From positions 1-5,675 of the forward strand of contig JAFGUR010000255.1 in NCBI GenBank assembly GCA_016938425.1: DNA of 5,675 nt. Reading direction: 5' to 3'. The position numbers were made by a program, and so were the translations under genes. Each line of letters opens with the position of its first letter. The stretch's first letter is position 1. The notes under the pieces were generated by a model. It searched no databases and had not been told where the DNA came from. It saw only the letters and a list, made by a program, of their open reading frames with translations. Shown piece after piece: positions 1 through 5,667 of the stretch. This DNA is from Fusobacteriaceae bacterium (GTDB lineage Bacteria > Fusobacteriota > Fusobacteriia > Fusobacteriales > Fusobacteriaceae).

Positions 1-180
1 ATTGAAGAACATTTTGATATTACTAAAATATTTAGTTTATATTTTACAACTAAAACAAATGGTCATGGTTTAGGACTAGCATATTCAAAGAAATTGGTAG
101 AAGAAATTCATGGAAAAATCAAAGTAGAAAAAAATTTTTATAATGGATTAACTTTCACTGTTTCTTTACCTTATAATTAA
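1..180 (+). CDS. Sensor histidine kinase, C-terminal fragment (start outside window)
   Basis: The first 59 codons, read in frame from base 1 to a TAA at 178-180, give the end of a GHKL-type ATPase domain of a two-component sensor kinase. This domain binds ATP and phosphorylates the kinase's own histidine. Visible parts are the F-box-like IFSLYFTTK (fragment residues 10-18) and the G2 glycine box GHGLGLA (21-27), followed by the usual helix (YSKKLVEEIHGKIKVE) and closing strands ending in TFTVSLPYN. The dimerisation/His domain, N box and G1 box must lie to the left and cannot be judged, nor can the sensed signal or the partner regulator. The fragment ends where histidine kinases normally end, so the C-terminus looks intact. 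No clear terminator lies in the 75 bases before the next gene, so read-through into it is possible. Confidence 0.85.
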   Translation: MEEHFDITKIFSLYFTTKTNGHGLGLAYSKKLVEEIHGKIKVEKNFYNGLTFTVSLPYN

Positions 181-240
181 AGAATTTTTAGATATTGAAA
201 AAAATTTAAAATTATGATATCCTTGTCATAGTTAAATAAC

Positions 241-248
241 TAAGGAGG
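241..248 (+). promoter_or_regulatory. Shine-Dalgarno sequence that fixes a TTG start for ybaB
   Basis: TAAGGAGG is a near-perfect anti-16S match, 7 nt before TTG at 256. The first in-frame ATG codes for residue 22, inside the conserved QAQEMQ helix and with no such site before it, so TTG is the likely start. Confidence 0.85.
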
Positions 249-255
249 CATAAAA

Positions 256-597
256 TTGGTTAGAAAATTAAAAAGCAAAAGTGCTGGTTCATCAAACATC
301 TTAAAGCAAGCTCAAGAAATGCAAGCTAGAATGATTGCTGTACAAGAAGAATTGAAAAGTAAAACAGTTGAAGCATCTGTTGGCGGGGGAGCTGTTTTAG
401 TTCAAGTAAACGGACAAAAAGAAGTAATTTCAGTTAAATTATCTGAGGATATCATAAAAGAAGCTCAAGATGATAAAGAAATGTTAGAAGACTTAATCTT
501 ATCTGCTGTATCTGAAGCAATGAGACAAGCTGAAGAATTAGCTGAAAAAGAAATGAACGCTGTAACAGGTGGAATAAATATTCCTGGACTTATCTAG
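256..597 (+). CDS. ybaB: YbaB/EbfC family nucleoid-associated DNA-binding protein
   Basis: This 113-residue protein has the full pattern of the YbaB/EbfC family: small cytoplasmic dimers that bind DNA and help organise the nucleoid. The N-terminal helix with the family signature lies at about residues 16-37 (LKQAQEMQARM, then VQEELKSK). A beta section follows (38-62) with the glycine run SVGGGAVLVQVNGQKEV. The C-terminal helices (73-103) contain DKEMLEDLILSAVSEAMRQA, and the protein ends in the typical TGGINIPGLI tail. The length is normal for the family. The start is TTG, chosen because of the strong ribosome site at 241-248. In many bacteria the gene sits between dnaX and recR; here it follows a histidine kinase gene and is closed off by its own terminator, so that link is absent. 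TTGAAA at 195-200 with TATCCT 17 nt further on could be a weak promoter. Confidence 0.95.
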   Translation: MVRKLKSKSAGSSNILKQAQEMQARMIAVQEELKSKTVEASVGGGAVLVQVNGQKEVISVKLSEDIIKEAQDDKEMLEDLILSAVSEAMRQAEELAEKEMNAVTGGINIPGLI

Positions 598-604
598 GAC
601 TTTT

Positions 605-630
605 AGCTGAAGATAACTTCAGCTTTTTTT
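605..630 (+). terminator. Rho-independent terminator after ybaB
   Basis: Eight-base-pair perfect stem AGCTGAAG (605-612) / CTTCAGCT (617-624), ATAA loop, and a T run at 624-630. It starts 8 bases after the ybaB stop, so it ends that transcript and separates ybaB from the operon downstream. Confidence 0.93.
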
Positions 631-669
631 ATATTTATAGAAAATCCTAAATTTTAATGTAGTAAGTAC

Positions 670-694
670 GAATTGAGATGTGGCAATTCCATCT
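670..694. other. Two overlapping small dyads in the ybaB-acyltransferase gap
   Basis: The gene-free stretch 631-795 holds no convincing reading frame. Its only structure is GAATTG (670-675) / CAATTC (684-689) overlapping AGATG (676-680) / CATCT (690-694). The two stems cannot form together. The 670-704 patch is somewhat richer in G and C than its flanks. It may be a decayed dispersed repeat or chance, and no function is claimed. Confidence 0.25.
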
Positions 695-795
695 TTCTTG
701 TCCCTAATTAAAAATTTATAAAGAATAAATACTTATTATTATTTCTATAAGTCAAATTCAAATTTTTGTAATTATTCTTAAATTAAACATTTATT

Positions 796-824
796 TTGAA
801 ATTTTAATGGTGATGTGATATAAT
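796..824 (+). promoter_or_regulatory. Sigma-70 promoter of the acyltransferase-pdxA-metG operon
   Basis: The -35 TTGAAA (796-801) and -10 TATAAT (819-824) are separated by exactly 17 bases, and TG at 816-817 makes the -10 of the extended type. Transcription would start near 831, leaving a leader of about 27 nt that carries the AGGAG ribosome site (844-848). That is too short for a T-box or other riboswitch. No operator-like dyad overlaps it, so it looks constitutive. Confidence 0.88.
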
Positions 825-857
825 TTTTTACAAACAAACTTTTAGGAGTAAAAATTA

Positions 858-1493
858 ATGAGCAAAAAAAAAATTGAGAAATATAAAGACTTAGGAAATA
901 GATTGTATTATATAATTCGAATTCTTAATTCTACTGTACGTTGGAAAAAAGTAGTACATGAAAGTATAAAAAATGATGACGCTAATATTTATGCTTTTTG
1001 GCACCAAAAAATATTCTTTCCTACAGTTAATCTACACCATGTTAAGAAAAAAACTACTCTTGTAAGTCCTTCACGAGATGGTGAAATGTTACAAAGTATT
1101 TTAAATAAATTTGGTTATGAAGTTATTAGAGGTTCTTCTCGTGATAATAATGTTAAAAGTCTTGTTGTTATGATAAAAGCTTTAAAAGAAGGATTTTCTC
1201 TTGGTTTTGCATGTGATGGACCTTTGGGTCCAATTTTTGAAGTGAAGCCAGGAATTATATATATGGCTCAAAAAACAGGGGCAAAAATTATTCCTGTAGG
1301 TGGAGCCTTTAAATGGAAGTTTCAATTTGAAAAAGCTTGGGACAAATTTCAATTACCTTTACCTTTTACAAAGGGAATTTTTTATTTAGGAGAACCTATT
1401 GAAATTCCCAAAGATGGAAATGTTGATGATTTTTTAAAAGTAATTGATGATGCAATTAATAACGCTAATAAAAAAGCAGAGGAGTTATTATGA
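858..1493 (+). CDS. DUF374 lysophospholipid/lipid A acyltransferase-like protein
   Basis: The 211-residue protein belongs to the DUF374 branch of the LPLAT acyltransferases, which transfer fatty acyl chains to lipid acceptors at the inner face of the cytoplasmic membrane. Seen in order: FWHQK (47-51), the family box SPSRDGE (70-76), FGYEVIRGSS (85-94), ACDGPLGP (118-125), FEVKPGIIYMAQKTGAKIIPV (127-147) and a C-terminal LGEPIEIP strand (177-184). The classic HX4D motif of PlsC is absent, as expected for DUF374; H49 and D74 are the likely active-site candidates, but that is inference. In epsilonproteobacteria a DUF374 member, LpxJ, adds a secondary acyl chain to lipid A, so the same role in a lipopolysaccharide-bearing organism is plausible but unproven. 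The start ATG lies 9 nt after AGGAG (844-848). It is the first gene of the operon and overlaps pdxA by 4 nt, suggesting translational coupling. No cleavable signal peptide is visible. Confidence 0.88.
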   Translation: MSKKKIEKYKDLGNRLYYIIRILNSTVRWKKVVHESIKNDDANIYAFWHQKIFFPTVNLHHVKKKTTLVSPSRDGEMLQSILNKFGYEVIRGSSRDNNVKSLVVMIKALKEGFSLGFACDGPLGPIFEVKPGIIYMAQKTGAKIIPVGGAFKWKFQFEKAWDKFQLPLPFTKGIFYLGEPIEIPKDGNVDDFLKVIDDAINNANKKAEELL

Positions 1494-2527
1494 ATAGATT
1501 AGCTATAACTATGGGAGACCCTTGTGGTATTGGGCCTGAAATTATTGTTAAATTTTTTGATAATATCTACAGGGTAGAAGATAAAAAACTTTTTCTTTTT
1601 GTCATTGGAAGTAAAACTATTCTTGAACATTACATTAAAAAAACTAAATCAGATTTAGAAATTATTGAAATTGGAAGAAACGATATTCAAAACCTTTCTT
1701 TAAAAAATAATACACTTCATCTTATAAATATTGATACAAATTTGGACGAAATAAAATTTGGTACTCATTCAGAAAAAGGTGGGGCTTTATCAATAGCATA
1801 TTTAGATTTTGCAATCAGTCTTTGTAAAACAAAATATATTGACGGAATTGTTACATGTCCTATCTCAAAAGACAGTATAAATATGGCTGGGTTTCATTAT
1901 AGTGGTCATACTGAATATTTGGCAGAAAAATCTAATACAGAAGATTTTGCAATGGTTTTGAAAGGGAACAAAGTTGTTGTTTTACTAAATTCTACACATG
2001 TCTCATTAAAAGAAGCAACTGAAAAAGTAACTTTTGATTCTGTACTTAAAAAAATTATAATTGCTGAAAAAGCTAAAAAAGAACTTGGACTAATTGGACC
2101 TATTGCTGTTGCTGGGCTCAATCCTCATAATGGTGAAAATGGACTTTTTGGAAAAGAAGAAATTGAAATAATTGAACCAGCAGTAAAAGAGGCTAAAAAA
2201 TTAGGAATAGACTGTGAAGGGCCTATTGTTCCTGATACTTTATTTGTTAAAGTAATGAAAGGTTTTTATAGCCTTTCTGTTGTCATGTATCATGACCAAG
2301 GACTTATTCCTATGAAAATGGAAAGTTTTGGAATGGGAGTTAATATCACAATTGGATTACCTTTTATTAGAACTTCTGTTGACCATGGAACAGCCTTTGA
2401 TATTGTTGGGAAAAATTTGGCTGATATTGGAAGTTTAAAAGAAGCTATAAAAATAGCAAATGATTCAGTAAAAATAAAAAAATCTAACCTTAGTCGCTTA
2501 GCTGAAGTCGACTATGATTATGAATAA
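1490..2527 (+). CDS. pdxA: 4-hydroxythreonine-4-phosphate dehydrogenase (PdxA family)
   Basis: PdxA oxidises 4-phosphohydroxy-L-threonine with NAD(P), giving the aminoketone that PdxJ condenses into pyridoxine 5'-phosphate; the enzyme is a cytoplasmic metal-dependent dimer. The 345 residues match the usual length. The N-terminal MGDPCGIGPEI (8-18), substrate-binding GHTEYLA (139-145; H140, T141), and the three metal-ligand histidines H170 (NSTHVSL), H213 (NPHNGE) and H268 (MYHDQG) are all present. The downstream active-site residues K276, N285 and R294 (in PFIRTSVDHGTAFD) are also there, so the enzyme looks intact. The start ATG shares ATGA with the stop of the gene before, with AGAGGAG (1478-1484) inside that gene, so translation is probably coupled. 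No pdxJ or other B6 gene is in the window. Relatives called PdxA2 act on phosphorylated D-threonate or D-erythronate beside a DUF1537 kinase, so the exact substrate is less certain than the family. Confidence 0.94.
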   Translation: MNRLAITMGDPCGIGPEIIVKFFDNIYRVEDKKLFLFVIGSKTILEHYIKKTKSDLEIIEIGRNDIQNLSLKNNTLHLINIDTNLDEIKFGTHSEKGGALSIAYLDFAISLCKTKYIDGIVTCPISKDSINMAGFHYSGHTEYLAEKSNTEDFAMVLKGNKVVVLLNSTHVSLKEATEKVTFDSVLKKIIIAEKAKKELGLIGPIAVAGLNPHNGENGLFGKEEIEIIEPAVKEAKKLGIDCEGPIVPDTLFVKVMKGFYSLSVVMYHDQGLIPMKMESFGMGVNITIGLPFIRTSVDHGTAFDIVGKNLADIGSLKEAIKIANDSVKIKKSNLSRLAEVDYDYE

Positions 2528-2553
2528 ATTTTAGTTAATTTGAAGGGAGAAAA

Positions 2554-4458
2554 ATGAGCAAGAATTTTTATGTTACAACGCCAATTTACTATGTAAACGG
2601 AGACCCTCATGTTGGAAGTGCTTACACTACCATTGCATGTGACGTTATCTCTAGATATAAAAAAACTGCTGGATATGATGTTTATTTTTTAACAGGAACA
2701 GATGAACATGGGCAAAAGGTAGAAGAAAAAGCAAAGGAAATGGGGAAAACTCCACAAGAATGGACAGATATTATGGCTCCTAGATTTGCTGAACTTTGGA
2801 AAGCTCTTAATATAGAAAATAATGACTTTATAAGAACAACAGAAGATAGACATAAAAAAGCTGTTGCTAAAATATTTAAAAAAGTTTATGACAAAGGTGA
2901 TATTTACAAAGGAAGTTATGAAGGGAAATATTGCGTTAGTGATGAAACTTTTGTACCGGATAACCAAGTAATTGGAGAAAATGGATGTCCACATTGTGGG
3001 AAGGAACTTAGACTTGTAAAGGAAGAAAGCTATTTCTTTAAAATGTCTAAATACAGAGAAGCATTACTTAAACATATTGAAGAAAATCCTAATTTTATTT
3101 TACCTGAAAGTAGAAGAAACGAAGTTATTTCTTTTATAAAGGATGAATTATATGATTTATCAATTTCAAGAAATACTTTTAAATGGGGAATTCCTTTAGA
3201 AATTGATCCTGAACATGTTATTTATGTTTGGTTTGACGCTTTAACAAATTATCTTACTGCTGTTGGATATGAAAATAATCCTGAGATGTATGATAAATTT
3301 TGGAATAATGCAGAAACTGTTCATTTATTAGGAAAAGATATTTTAAGATTCCATGCAATTACTTGGCCATGTATGCTTTTAGCTGCTGGTGAAAGATTAC
3401 CAGAAAAAATTGTTGCACATGGTTGGTGGACAGTTGATGGTGCAAAAATGTCTAAATCTGTTGGAAATGTTGTAAATCCTTTAGATGAAATTGCAAAATA
3501 TGGGGTAGACGCTTTTAGATATTTCCTTTTAAGAGAAGTTCATTTTGGAAATGATGGAGATTACTCTGAAAAAGCTATGGTTGGAAGAATTAATGCTGAC
3601 CTTGCTAATGACTTAGGAAACCTTCTAAATAGAACACTTGGAATGTATAAAAAATATTTCAATAATATTATTACTGAAGGAGAAGGACATGAAGTTTTTG
3701 ATGATGAAATAGAAACTTTATGGCAAGAAACTTTAGTTAATGTAGATAAATATATGAATAAAATGCAATTTTCATATGGATTGGAAACAATATGGAAGTA
3801 CATTTCAAGAATGAACAAATATATTGACGAAACTATGCCATGGGCCTTAGCTAAAGATGAGGATAAAAAACCTAGACTTGCTAAAGTAATGAATAACTTG
3901 GTAGAGGCTCTTTATAAAATTGCTGTTCTTGTTTATCCATATATGCCAGAATCAGCAGAAAAAATTTGGAATCAATTAGGATTTAAAGAAGTTAGAAATG
4001 GAAAACTTGAAGATATTAAGAACTTTAAAGTTTCAATTGGTCATACTTTAAATGAAGCTAGTCCTATTTTCCCAAGAATTGAAGTTTTAAAAGAACCTGT
4101 AAAAGAATTTAAGGATGATTTAGTTGTTGAAAATCCTATAAATATTTCTCAATTTGATGCGATTAATATTAGAGTTGTTGAGATTAAAGAAGCTTTTGCG
4201 GTAGAAGGAAGTGACAAACTTTTAAGATTTATTGTAGATACAGGAACAGAGAAAAGACAAATTGTTTCAGGAATTGCTAAATACTATCCTAACTTTGAAG
4301 AACTTAAAGGTAAAAAAGTTATGGCTGTACTAAATTTAGAGCCTGTAAATTTAAGAGGTGTTTTATCTCAAGGAATGTTACTTACAACAACTGAAAAGAA
4401 AAAAGTTAAACTTGTTGAAATAGATACTTCTGTTAAAATTGGAAGTCAAATCAAGTAA
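2554..4458 (+). CDS. metG: Methionyl-tRNA synthetase with C-terminal tRNA-binding domain
   Basis: MetRS charges initiator and elongator tRNA-Met with methionine using ATP, in the cytoplasm. The 634-residue protein is complete. The class I Rossmann domain begins with FYVTTPIYYVNGDPHVGSAYT, with the HIGH-type motif at H19-S22, followed by LTGTDEHGQK (46-55). The connective domain carries a single metal-knuckle pattern, C127-x2-D130 and C145-x2-C148. The catalytic core continues with VIYVWFDALTNYL (222-234) and FHAITWP (266-272), and KMSKS is at 298-302. An anticodon-binding helical bundle spans about 340-480. A Trbp111-like OB-fold tRNA-binding domain spans about 533-634 (FDAINIRVVEI, IVSGIAKYYP, NLRGVLSQGMLL). 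The start follows AGGGAG (2544-2549) by 4 nt. It lies 26 nt after pdxA with no terminator between, so it is third in the operon. The second metal ligand is Asp rather than the common Cys. Confidence 0.97.
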   Translation: MSKNFYVTTPIYYVNGDPHVGSAYTTIACDVISRYKKTAGYDVYFLTGTDEHGQKVEEKAKEMGKTPQEWTDIMAPRFAELWKALNIENNDFIRTTEDRHKKAVAKIFKKVYDKGDIYKGSYEGKYCVSDETFVPDNQVIGENGCPHCGKELRLVKEESYFFKMSKYREALLKHIEENPNFILPESRRNEVISFIKDELYDLSISRNTFKWGIPLEIDPEHVIYVWFDALTNYLTAVGYENNPEMYDKFWNNAETVHLLGKDILRFHAITWPCMLLAAGERLPEKIVAHGWWTVDGAKMSKSVGNVVNPLDEIAKYGVDAFRYFLLREVHFGNDGDYSEKAMVGRINADLANDLGNLLNRTLGMYKKYFNNIITEGEGHEVFDDEIETLWQETLVNVDKYMNKMQFSYGLETIWKYISRMNKYIDETMPWALAKDEDKKPRLAKVMNNLVEALYKIAVLVYPYMPESAEKIWNQLGFKEVRNGKLEDIKNFKVSIGHTLNEASPIFPRIEVLKEPVKEFKDDLVVENPINISQFDAINIRVVEIKEAFAVEGSDKLLRFIVDTGTEKRQIVSGIAKYYPNFEELKGKKVMAVLNLEPVNLRGVLSQGMLLTTTEKKKVKLVEIDTSVKIGSQIK

Positions 4459-4462
4459 ATTT

Positions 4463-4494
4463 TTAAGGAGCCAAAAGGCTCCTTAATTTTTTTT
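4463..4494 (+). terminator. Rho-independent terminator of the metG operon
   Basis: Ten-base-pair perfect stem TTAAGGAGCC (4463-4472) / GGCTCCTTAA (4477-4486) with an AAAA loop, followed by eight Ts (4487-4494), starting 4 nt after the metG stop. On the other strand the stem is followed by AAAAATTTAC, with no U tract, so it should work well only for metG. The stop codon and last codons of the convergent gene lie within it. Confidence 0.95.
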
Positions 4495-5433
4495 CATATT
4501 ATTTAATGTTTTCCCAACGCTATATACTTTCCACTTATTTTTTACTTTTTTTAGCTTAAAAAATTGCTTTTCTTTCTGATCTTCATTTTCTAATTTTGCT
4601 ACTAAAATTATTTCATTATTATTTTTTTGGACTACACTAATATCAATTGAATCATATAATAAATCTAACTCTAAACAATTAAATTCAAAAGGGATTATAT
4701 CATCATAACTAAGTTCTTTTAATTCATCTTTCAAATCATAATAATTCGCTTCAATATAATTTATAATTACATCATTAGGATTTTTGGGGTATATAAATCC
4801 CTCCTCTTCATTACCATATTCAACTTTATAAAATTTTTCATCTCCAAATTCTTCTCCGTTCCACTCACTATAATATATTAAATGTCTATATTGACTCTGC
4901 CCAGCTCGATAATAACTAACTCTCTCCAATTTTCCATCATTATCAATGTCTTCTAAACAACGAGAACCCATTCCTGTAGCGGGAAATCCAATACTTATTT
5001 CCTTCGGACCTTCTTTTGCTAATTCATACAAAATATAACCTGAACCACTAAATCCATTTGTTATACCAATTTCTAAATAGTTATTTGATGAACTATCTAA
5101 CTTTATATAAGATATAGAATAAGTCCACCCAATTCCAATTCCATTTTCACAGTCTCTTAAATATTTATAGTAACTCCCATGATTTTCTATAAAAGATACT
5201 TTTTCATAAAAAAACTCATCTCTGCCTCCAAAAGCTATGACATAATCAAGTAATCCATCATTATTAAAATCTCCCCCTACTATATCTAGCACTTCATAAT
5301 TATCCGTATTTATTTCTTTTATTAATCTTTGAAAATTTTCTTTATTCTTTGTTGGCCATTCTATTTTTTTATTTGAATCAGCAAATATGGAACATGTTAA
5401 AATTGTAAAAAATAAGAATCGTATCCTAAACAT
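4483..5433 (-). CDS. Exported protein with two calcium-loop-like (FG-GAP/VCBS-like) motifs
   Basis: I do not recognise this 316-residue protein as a named family. It starts with a Sec-type signal peptide: MFRIR, a hydrophobic stretch (6-17) and a probable cut after A18 (SIFA/DS). C14 is not in a good lipobox because the residue before it is Thr. The mature protein has a DxNxDGxxD loop at D55-D63 within DIVGGDFNNDGLLDYVIAF, and a second one, DxDxDGxxE, at D162-E170. Both resemble the calcium-binding turns of FG-GAP/VCBS repeats. Residues about 90-160 are rich in Gly, Ser and Tyr. The C-terminal part (about 219-308, NPNDVIINYIEANYYDL to FFKLKKVKNKWKVYSV) looks like a small alpha+beta, NTF2-like module, a guess from pattern only. 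The location would be periplasmic or surface. The start follows AAGGAG (5445-5440) by 6 nt. It converges on metG with 24 nt between stops, and its final MKKN is read from the reverse of the metG terminator tail. Confidence 0.85.
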   Translation of the reverse strand: MFRIRFLFFTILTCSIFADSNKKIEWPTKNKENFQRLIKEINTDNYEVLDIVGGDFNNDGLLDYVIAFGGRDEFFYEKVSFIENHGSYYKYLRDCENGIGIGWTYSISYIKLDSSSNNYLEIGITNGFSGSGYILYELAKEGPKEISIGFPATGMGSRCLEDIDNDGKLERVSYYRAGQSQYRHLIYYSEWNGEEFGDEKFYKVEYGNEEEGFIYPKNPNDVIINYIEANYYDLKDELKELSYDDIIPFEFNCLELDLLYDSIDISVVQKNNNEIILVAKLENEDQKEKQFFKLKKVKNKWKVYSVGKTLNNMKKN

Positions 5434-5494
5434 AATTTTCTCCTTTATAATTTAGCTCATAGTTTGTTGCAAAATTCCAACACCTTTATTTTAC

Positions 5495-5523
5495 TTACAT
5501 AAAAAACTACGTTTTTTATGTAA
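5495..5523. repeat. 13-bp perfect inverted repeat with 3-nt loop
   Basis: TTACATAAAAAAC (5495-5507) and GTTTTTTATGTAA (5511-5523) are exact reverse complements around TAC. It lies between the structured island (5525-5636) and the exported-protein gene. It could be a hairpin ending a minus-strand transcript, although it is not followed by a T tract there, or a dyad bound by a regulator. Such length is well above what short palindromes in AT-rich DNA usually show. Confidence 0.8.
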
Positions 5524-5554
5524 TCCCCCCACCTTTGGTGGATAAAGAGAGGAG

Positions 5555-5610
5555 GAATTGAGGTGGAGCCCGAACCCACGGCAAGGAATATCCTCGCCAC
5601 TCCATAATTC
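5555..5610 (-). ncRNA. Candidate structured RNA element, minus strand, family unknown
   Basis: In a strongly AT-rich window, 5551-5604 is 59% G+C (32 of 54 by hand count). Read on the minus strand it folds as GAATT (5610-5606) / AATTC (5559-5555), TGGAG (5604-5600) / CTCCA (5568-5564), and an 8-bp hairpin GGCGAGGA (5598-5591) / TCCTTGCC (5587-5580) with a UAU loop. One pair in that hairpin is G-U in minus-strand RNA but A-C, a mismatch, on the plus strand, so the minus strand is the likely transcript. An alternative hairpin GTGGG-TTCGGGC-TCCAC looks like a tRNA T arm. CCACC/GGTGG (5529-5533/5537-5541) adds another small stem beside it. It may be a small RNA, or a leader of the exported-protein gene. 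No family is recognised. Confidence 0.4.
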
Positions 5611-5616
5611 GACTAA

Positions 5617-5636
5617 AGACTTAAAAGCCTAAGTCT
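5617..5636. repeat. 7-bp hairpin next to the structured island
   Basis: AGACTTA (5617-5623) / TAAGTCT (5630-5636) with a 6-nt loop. There is no T tract on either side, so it is not an intrinsic terminator. It sits where a transcript from the TATAAT at 5643-5638 would begin, so it could be a 5' stem only if the start lies at its outer edge. Confidence 0.5.
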
Positions 5637-5637
5637 C

Positions 5638-5667
5638 ATTATAACCAATAAAAATCTTATTTGTATT
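5638..5667 (-). promoter_or_regulatory. Possible minus-strand promoter upstream of the structured island
   Basis: A perfect TATAAT reads on the minus strand at 5643-5638. The best -35 is weak: AATACA (5667-5662), matching three of six positions, at 18-nt spacing. A start near 5631 would transcribe the GC-rich island and then run toward the exported-protein gene. TATAAT alone is common by chance in DNA of this composition, so this is tentative. Confidence 0.35.

Noticed and set aside
195..223. Promoter for ybaB (TTGAAA - 17 nt - TATCCT)
   Set aside because: The -10 matches only four of six positions in a region full of A/T hexamers; mentioned with the gene but not called.
649..809. Direct repeat AAATTTTAATG at 649-659 and 799-809
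   Set aside because: Eleven bases of only A/T plus one G are expected by chance in this composition; the flanks share nothing.
1906..2121. Open frame antisense to pdxA
   Set aside because: It lies wholly inside an intact conserved gene, has low-complexity hydrophobic content, and shows no independent signals.
2689..2994. Open frame antisense to metG
   Set aside because: A reverse-strand shadow of a conserved coding sequence; the Phe/Ile/Ser-rich product is an artefact of AAA/GAA-rich codons.
3561..3818. Second open frame antisense to metG
   Set aside because: Same reason: a shadow of the anticodon-binding region, with no ribosome site.
5444..5472. Minus-strand promoter TTGCAA (5472-5467) - 17 nt - TATAAA (5449-5444) for the exported-protein gene
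   Set aside because: Spacing is ideal, but the -10 overlaps the Shine-Dalgarno sequence. A transcript from it would begin only a few bases before ATG and lose the ribosome site, so it is unlikely to be the working promoter.
5562..5625. Short plus-strand frames through the GC-rich island (for example one reading GGARTHGKEYPRHS)
   Set aside because: There is no start codon with a ribosome site. Such peptides are typical of spurious translation of the reverse strand of structured RNA genes.
5555..5643. A minus-strand tRNA gene (T-arm-like GTGGG-TTCGGGC-TCCAC preceded by a hairpin resembling a long variable arm, total about 86 nt)
   Set aside because: The acceptor strands (TAATGAG / CTCAATT) mismatch at two positions, no anticodon stem forms in 5599-5622, the T loop lacks the conserved A58, and no CCA follows. 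A badly decayed tRNA-Ser-like pseudogene cannot be excluded, but I cannot support a tRNA call.
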